From a bacterium (lineage in GTDB: Bacteria > KSB1 > UBA2214): DNA of 9,178 bases. Below the pieces are notes generated by a model that was given only the letters and a program-made list of their open reading frames with translations, was not told the origin of the DNA and did not search any database. Location: assembly GCA_029560815.1 (NCBI GenBank), contig JAKQKF010000131.1, forward strand, positions 1-9,178. Direction: 5' to 3'. The position numbers and the translations under genes are program-made. Below, piece after piece: positions 6,634 to 9,178 of the stretch (its first letter is position 1; each line of letters opens with the position of its first letter).

Positions 6634-8079
6634 TCAGCCTTTTTTCGGCATCGGCAGCGGTTCTTCGCGGCCGGGCATTATGGTATAGTCAGGGTAGCCG
6701 ATGCCGCCGGCCAGGCTGGCGATCTCGACCGGCTTATTGGTCGCCATCGAGCGATTGGCGGCGATGCCGGTCAAGCAGGAGTAAGCTCCGCTGCGCTGGT
6801 CCGCGGCACGCAGATACTTGTCAACCTTTGGCCGCGGCGAGAAGAGATCGTCCAGCATCACAGCGTCGCCCCCGCCGTGCCCGCCCTCTCCCTTCCATAA
6901 TTCCACCTCATAAGCCGGTTCGCGCAGGGGATAGATGCGGGTATAGGTGCCGTCCCCCTTGAGGGCTCCGGGCACACTGCCGTCGCCGAAGAGGTAGATC
7001 TGCTCTTCAGCCTTGTGTTCCAGCCGTCCTTTTGTGCCGTTGAAAATCACATAGTAACCTTCCCAGGCGTTGAAGGCGTTGAGACTGTAGGCCATGGTGA
7101 CGTTGTTGTCATAGCGCACCAGCACATTCATCGTATCTTCGATGTCGATCCCGGGCCGGAAGACGCAGCGGTCACGGAAATAGCCGTCGTACTGCTCGTT
7201 GTCGAGGTAGAGCTCTTTCAGATTCTTGTTTTTTTCGAGGTCCAGCTCGAAGGCGCACCCGGTTTTTTCCGGGCAGGTGTGACAGCGTTCATGATAGCCT
7301 GACAATCCCATCCGTCCGGCCATACCGGGAGTATAAAACTCCCTTTTGCCGGTGGCATAGACGGAGACCGGGATGGCCGAGAGCCACCAGTTGATCAGAT
7401 CGAAGTGATGGGTTGCTTTGTGCACCATCAGGCCGCCGGAATTCTTTTTCTGGCTGTGCCAGCGGCGGAAATAATCGGTGCCGTGACGGGTATTGAGCAT
7501 CCAGTGAAAATCGACGGAGAGGATGTCGCCGATGGTCCCCTGCATGAGCAGATCCTTGATTTGGGTGCGCGGCGGCGAATAGCGATAGTTGAAGGCTGTC
7601 GTGCAGCTCCTGCCCGTTTGTTTGACCGCTTTGAGGATGGCGCGGCATTTTTCGGCGTTGGTGGTCATCGGCTTTTCAGTGATGACATCGCATCCCAGCT
7701 GCATGGCACGGATAATATACTGGTGATGGAATCCATCCACTGTGGTGACAATCACCGTCTCCGGCCGGGTTTCTGTGATCATCCGGTCGAAATCGCTGGC
7801 AGCATAGATGGGTGGTTCCGGCTGATTGAGGGAGCGCGCGTAGCGCTGCGCCCGCTGCAGGCGGCCGTGATTGGTATCGCATAAGCCGGTGATCTCAGCA
7901 TGGCCGGCATAGGTCCTGAGAATGGCATCCTGATACATATAGGAGCGTGAGCCGGTGCCGACGATGGCATAGCGTTTTTTGCGTTCGCCCTGCGCCTGCA
8001 GGCTTTCCGTGCCCGCGAGCAAGATTCCGGCCCCACTCAGGGCAGCGGTTTGGATGAATTTACGTCGCGTGACCTTCAT
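6634..8079 (-). CDS. Tat-exported Gfo/Idh/MocA family oxidoreductase
   Basis: This 481-residue protein is an NAD(P)-dependent dehydrogenase-like enzyme that probably acts on a sugar or cyclitol outside the cytoplasm. The start at 8079 is supported by GGAGGAG seven bases upstream and by a twin-arginine signal beginning there (TRRKFIQ at 4-10, then a hydrophobic stretch to about 25). An in-frame ATG at 8145 would add 22 unrelated residues. The Rossmann domain opens with YAIVGTGSRS (37-46), and EKP at 135-137 supplies the usual catalytic Lys136. His224 in KATHHFD fits the conserved histidine of the C-terminal domain. An insert carries Cys266, Cys269, Cys275 and Cys305, a possible metal site. GGHGGGD (399-405) is a further conserved-looking block. 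It follows the GH128-like gene by 87 bases on the same strand, probably in one transcript. The NAD-dependent glycosidase family GH109 is related, but EKP argues for a dehydrogenase. The substrate is unknown. Confidence 0.9.
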   Translation of the reverse strand: MKVTRRKFIQTAALSGAGILLAGTESLQAQGERKKRYAIVGTGSRSYMYQDAILRTYAGHAEITGLCDTNHGRLQRAQRYARSLNQPEPPIYAASDFDRMITETRPETVIVTTVDGFHHQYIIRAMQLGCDVITEKPMTTNAEKCRAILKAVKQTGRSCTTAFNYRYSPPRTQIKDLLMQGTIGDILSVDFHWMLNTRHGTDYFRRWHSQKKNSGGLMVHKATHHFDLINWWLSAIPVSVYATGKREFYTPGMAGRMGLSGYHERCHTCPEKTGCAFELDLEKNKNLKELYLDNEQYDGYFRDRCVFRPGIDIEDTMNVLVRYDNNVTMAYSLNAFNAWEGYYVIFNGTKGRLEHKAEEQIYLFGDGSVPGALKGDGTYTRIYPLREPAYEVELWKGEGGHGGGDAVMLDDLFSPRPKVDKYLRAADQRSGAYSCLTGIAANRSMATNKPVEIASLAGGIGYPDYTIMPGREEPLPMPKKG

Positions 8080-8085
8080 GAACAG

Positions 8086-8092
8086 CTCCTCC
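8086..8092 (-). promoter_or_regulatory. Ribosome binding site of the oxidoreductase gene
   Basis: Read on the minus strand, GGAGGAG stands seven bases before the ATG at 8079. It decides in favour of the start that opens the Tat signal. Confidence 0.8.
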
Positions 8093-8130
8093 AGTTGATT
8101 TGGCTTTTGACCGATGTTCAGATTTTCGGG

Positions 8131-8162
8131 CAGCGCAGCCGTCACCCGCCGGGCTGCTGCTG
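8131..8162 (-). other. Intercistronic hairpin between the glucanase and oxidoreductase genes
   Basis: CAGCGCAGCC (8131-8140) pairs with GGCTGC (8152-8157) and GCTG (8159-8162), with a single bulged base at 8158 and an 11-base loop. The 10-bp stem lies just after the glucanase stop. No T run follows on the minus strand, so it may reduce read-through or stabilise the upstream part of the message rather than stop transcription. No separate promoter for the oxidoreductase is evident in this 87-base gap. Confidence 0.45.
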
Positions 8163-8166
8163 ATCC

Positions 8167-9057
8167 CTATTTGAAGGGCAGTTCGATGTAGAGTTTGCCC
8201 AGCTCCGAAAGCTCCCCGTCGATGGCGGTGAAGAGATAGGTGAAGTGGCGGTCCGGAAAATCGCCCCGGCCGTAGAACCAGGCGTAGCGGAAGACATCCT
8301 CACGGTTTTCGCAGATGGTCACCATCTCGGTCATCTGCTGCTTCTGTTTGGCGTAGGAAGTGATCTGGGCGTTCCAGTTGGCCATTTCGGTGACCCAGAT
8401 CTTTTTGTTGTATTTCTTCAGCCGGTCGAGCTGGCCGCTCAGGCCGTAATCGTACCAGTGGAAGGCGAGATAATCGATGCGGGGTTCCCTGTCACCGTTG
8501 GCGGCCTTGTAGGCGGCATAAAAAGCGTCGAGCCAGGCCACGGGATCAGCGTAGCCGGTCATGGTGCCCCAGGTGATCGCCGGACCGACGAGCTGGACCG
8601 TCCGGCCGAGATCGGCGAGATCCTTGATCACCTGCTCATAGCGGATCCAGTCGGCGGCTGCCTGGGCCGGGGTGCGGTTGGCCTGGTCGGTCAGGTTGGG
8701 CTCGTTCATTACCAGCAGGTACTTGACGTTGGCGTGACTCATGATGAAGCTTTTAACCCGTGTCATGTCGTTCGCGCTGGTGTTTCCGCCCCAGAGCATC
8801 GGCACGAAATCCATACTGTAGGCAGACTCGTACTCCGCCGGCGCCGTTGTCGAGGGAGATGGCGCCCAGTTGTACCACCAGCTCACCCCTTTGGAGAGGG
8901 CGGCGAAATCAGCGGGTGAGGCGAGGTTGAAGGCGATGCCCCGCTTCCAGCTTTTGGCCGCGGTATCGTCGGGCTCGGATTTGGTCGGCGATTTGTCCTT
9001 GCAGCCGTTTGCCGCGAAGGTCAGGGCGAGCAGGCTGAGGATGATGATCCGCTTCAT
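8167..9057 (-). CDS. GH128-like glycoside hydrolase, probable lipoprotein (endo-beta-1,3-glucanase-like)
   Basis: The 296-residue product resembles the Glyco_hydro_cc/GH128 TIM-barrel family, whose characterised members cut beta-1,3-glucan. A short signal peptide ends in AANGC, giving a probable lipidated Cys19 with a slightly atypical lipobox, followed by a polar linker (20-36). The barrel starts near RGIAFN (39-44). VSWWYNWAPSP (58-68) is a family hallmark. NEP (118-120) supplies Glu119 as likely acid/base, and IWVTEMANW (220-228) supplies Glu224 as likely nucleophile. AFHWYDYG (198-205) and a late YAWFYGRGD block also fit. The size suits a single catalytic domain without binding modules. 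AGGAG seven bases upstream supports the start at 9057; an ATG at 9093 lacks a binding site. It is the first gene of a probable two-gene unit. The family assignment is strong; the exact glucan is inferred. Confidence 0.87.
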   Translation of the reverse strand: MKRIIILSLLALTFAANGCKDKSPTKSEPDDTAAKSWKRGIAFNLASPADFAALSKGVSWWYNWAPSPSTTAPAEYESAYSMDFVPMLWGGNTSANDMTRVKSFIMSHANVKYLLVMNEPNLTDQANRTPAQAAADWIRYEQVIKDLADLGRTVQLVGPAITWGTMTGYADPVAWLDAFYAAYKAANGDREPRIDYLAFHWYDYGLSGQLDRLKKYNKKIWVTEMANWNAQITSYAKQKQQMTEMVTICENREDVFRYAWFYGRGDFPDRHFTYLFTAIDGELSELGKLYIELPFK

Positions 9058-9064
9058 GATATCA

Positions 9065-9069
9065 CTCCT
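9065..9069 (-). promoter_or_regulatory. Ribosome binding site of the GH128-like gene
   Basis: AGGAG on the minus strand lies seven bases before the ATG at 9057. It selects the start that begins directly with the lipoprotein signal peptide. Confidence 0.75.
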
Positions 9070-9132
9070 TTTGATCAGTCGAGGGGTTCTCATTCAGGGG
9101 GGCCAGCATCGAATTCAATAAATACTTTCATA

Positions 9133-9161
9133 ATAATAGGAATTCAGCGAACGAAAGTCAA
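9133..9161 (-). promoter_or_regulatory. Sigma70-like promoter of the minus-strand glycan unit
   Basis: On the minus strand TTGACT (9161-9156) and TATTAT (9138-9133) are separated by exactly 17 bases. Each box matches 5 of 6 consensus positions. The site lies in an AT-rich stretch that stands out from the GC-rich genes and predicts transcription starting near 9126, giving a leader of about 70 bases. It should drive the GH128-like gene and, by read-through, the oxidoreductase. Confidence 0.6.
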
Positions 9162-9178
9162 TGGATTTGGCGGGCGGC

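Noticed and set aside
6634..8079. Assignment of the oxidoreductase as a GH109 NAD-dependent glycosidase.
   Set aside because: The EKP motif with its lysine fits dehydrogenases of the family; I recall a different motif in GH109. It is kept only as an alternative.
8080..8145. Upstream ATG at 8145 for the oxidoreductase.
   Set aside because: It would put 22 unrelated residues before the Tat signal, and the strong SD site serves the ATG at 8079.
9058..9093. Upstream ATG at 9093 for the GH128-like gene.
   Set aside because: No ribosome site precedes it, and it would bury the lipoprotein signal behind charged residues.
9111..9145. Two GAATTC palindromes 29 bases apart in the promoter region, as possible operator half-sites.
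   Set aside because: Six-base palindromes in an AT-rich stretch are weak evidence, and the surrounding bases show no wider symmetry.
1..9178. CRISPR array, tRNA, rRNA, insertion sequence or phage genes.
   Set aside because: No spaced direct repeats, tRNA-like folds, transposase motifs or terminal inverted repeats were seen on either strand.

Overview
The window carries five genes of a GC-rich bacterium. Three lie on the + strand: a fucosidase cut by the left edge, a large secreted transglutaminase-fold protein, and an exported alpha/beta hydrolase. They converge on a two-gene minus-strand unit made of a GH128-like glucanase lipoprotein followed by a Tat-exported oxidoreductase. The large protein ends in a FlgD-like type IX secretion (T9SS) sorting domain with the YPNPFN motif. 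Together with the high GC content this suggests the FCB superphylum, for example KSB1, Calditrichota or a relative, rather than a typical AT-rich Bacteroidota. The phylum is an inference; there is no rRNA or other marker gene here.

Left to right: 1-1926 is a GH29 alpha-L-fucosidase with a chitobiase-type C-terminal module and a PA14 domain. After 104 bases without a gene, 2031-5096 encodes a 1021-residue exported protein. Its catalytic core resembles eukaryotic cytosolic peptide:N-glycanase (PNGase, Png1/NGLY1) more than an ordinary bacterial transglutaminase. A carboxypeptidase-regulatory-like domain, two tandem GWNWIA modules and the T9SS domain follow. A compact terminator-plus-promoter stretch leads to 5169-6575, the alpha/beta hydrolase. 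A perfect 12-bp hairpin lies between the convergent gene ends. On the minus strand a good sigma70-like promoter (9133-9161) drives the GH128-like lipoprotein (9057-8167), followed by the Gfo/Idh/MocA oxidoreductase (8079-6634).

All five products are enzymes, and four visibly begin with an export signal; the start of the fifth, the fucosidase, lies outside the window. The set looks like part of an extracellular glycan-processing locus. The fucosidase and PNGase-like protein could together strip fucosylated N-glycans from glycoproteins. The GH128-like enzyme points to beta-1,3-glucan such as laminarin or fungal wall glucan. The hydrolase could remove ester groups, and the oxidoreductase could modify a released sugar. 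The enzyme families are read from motifs; the shared pathway is an inference. The most interesting item is the secreted, T9SS-tagged PNGase-like protein.
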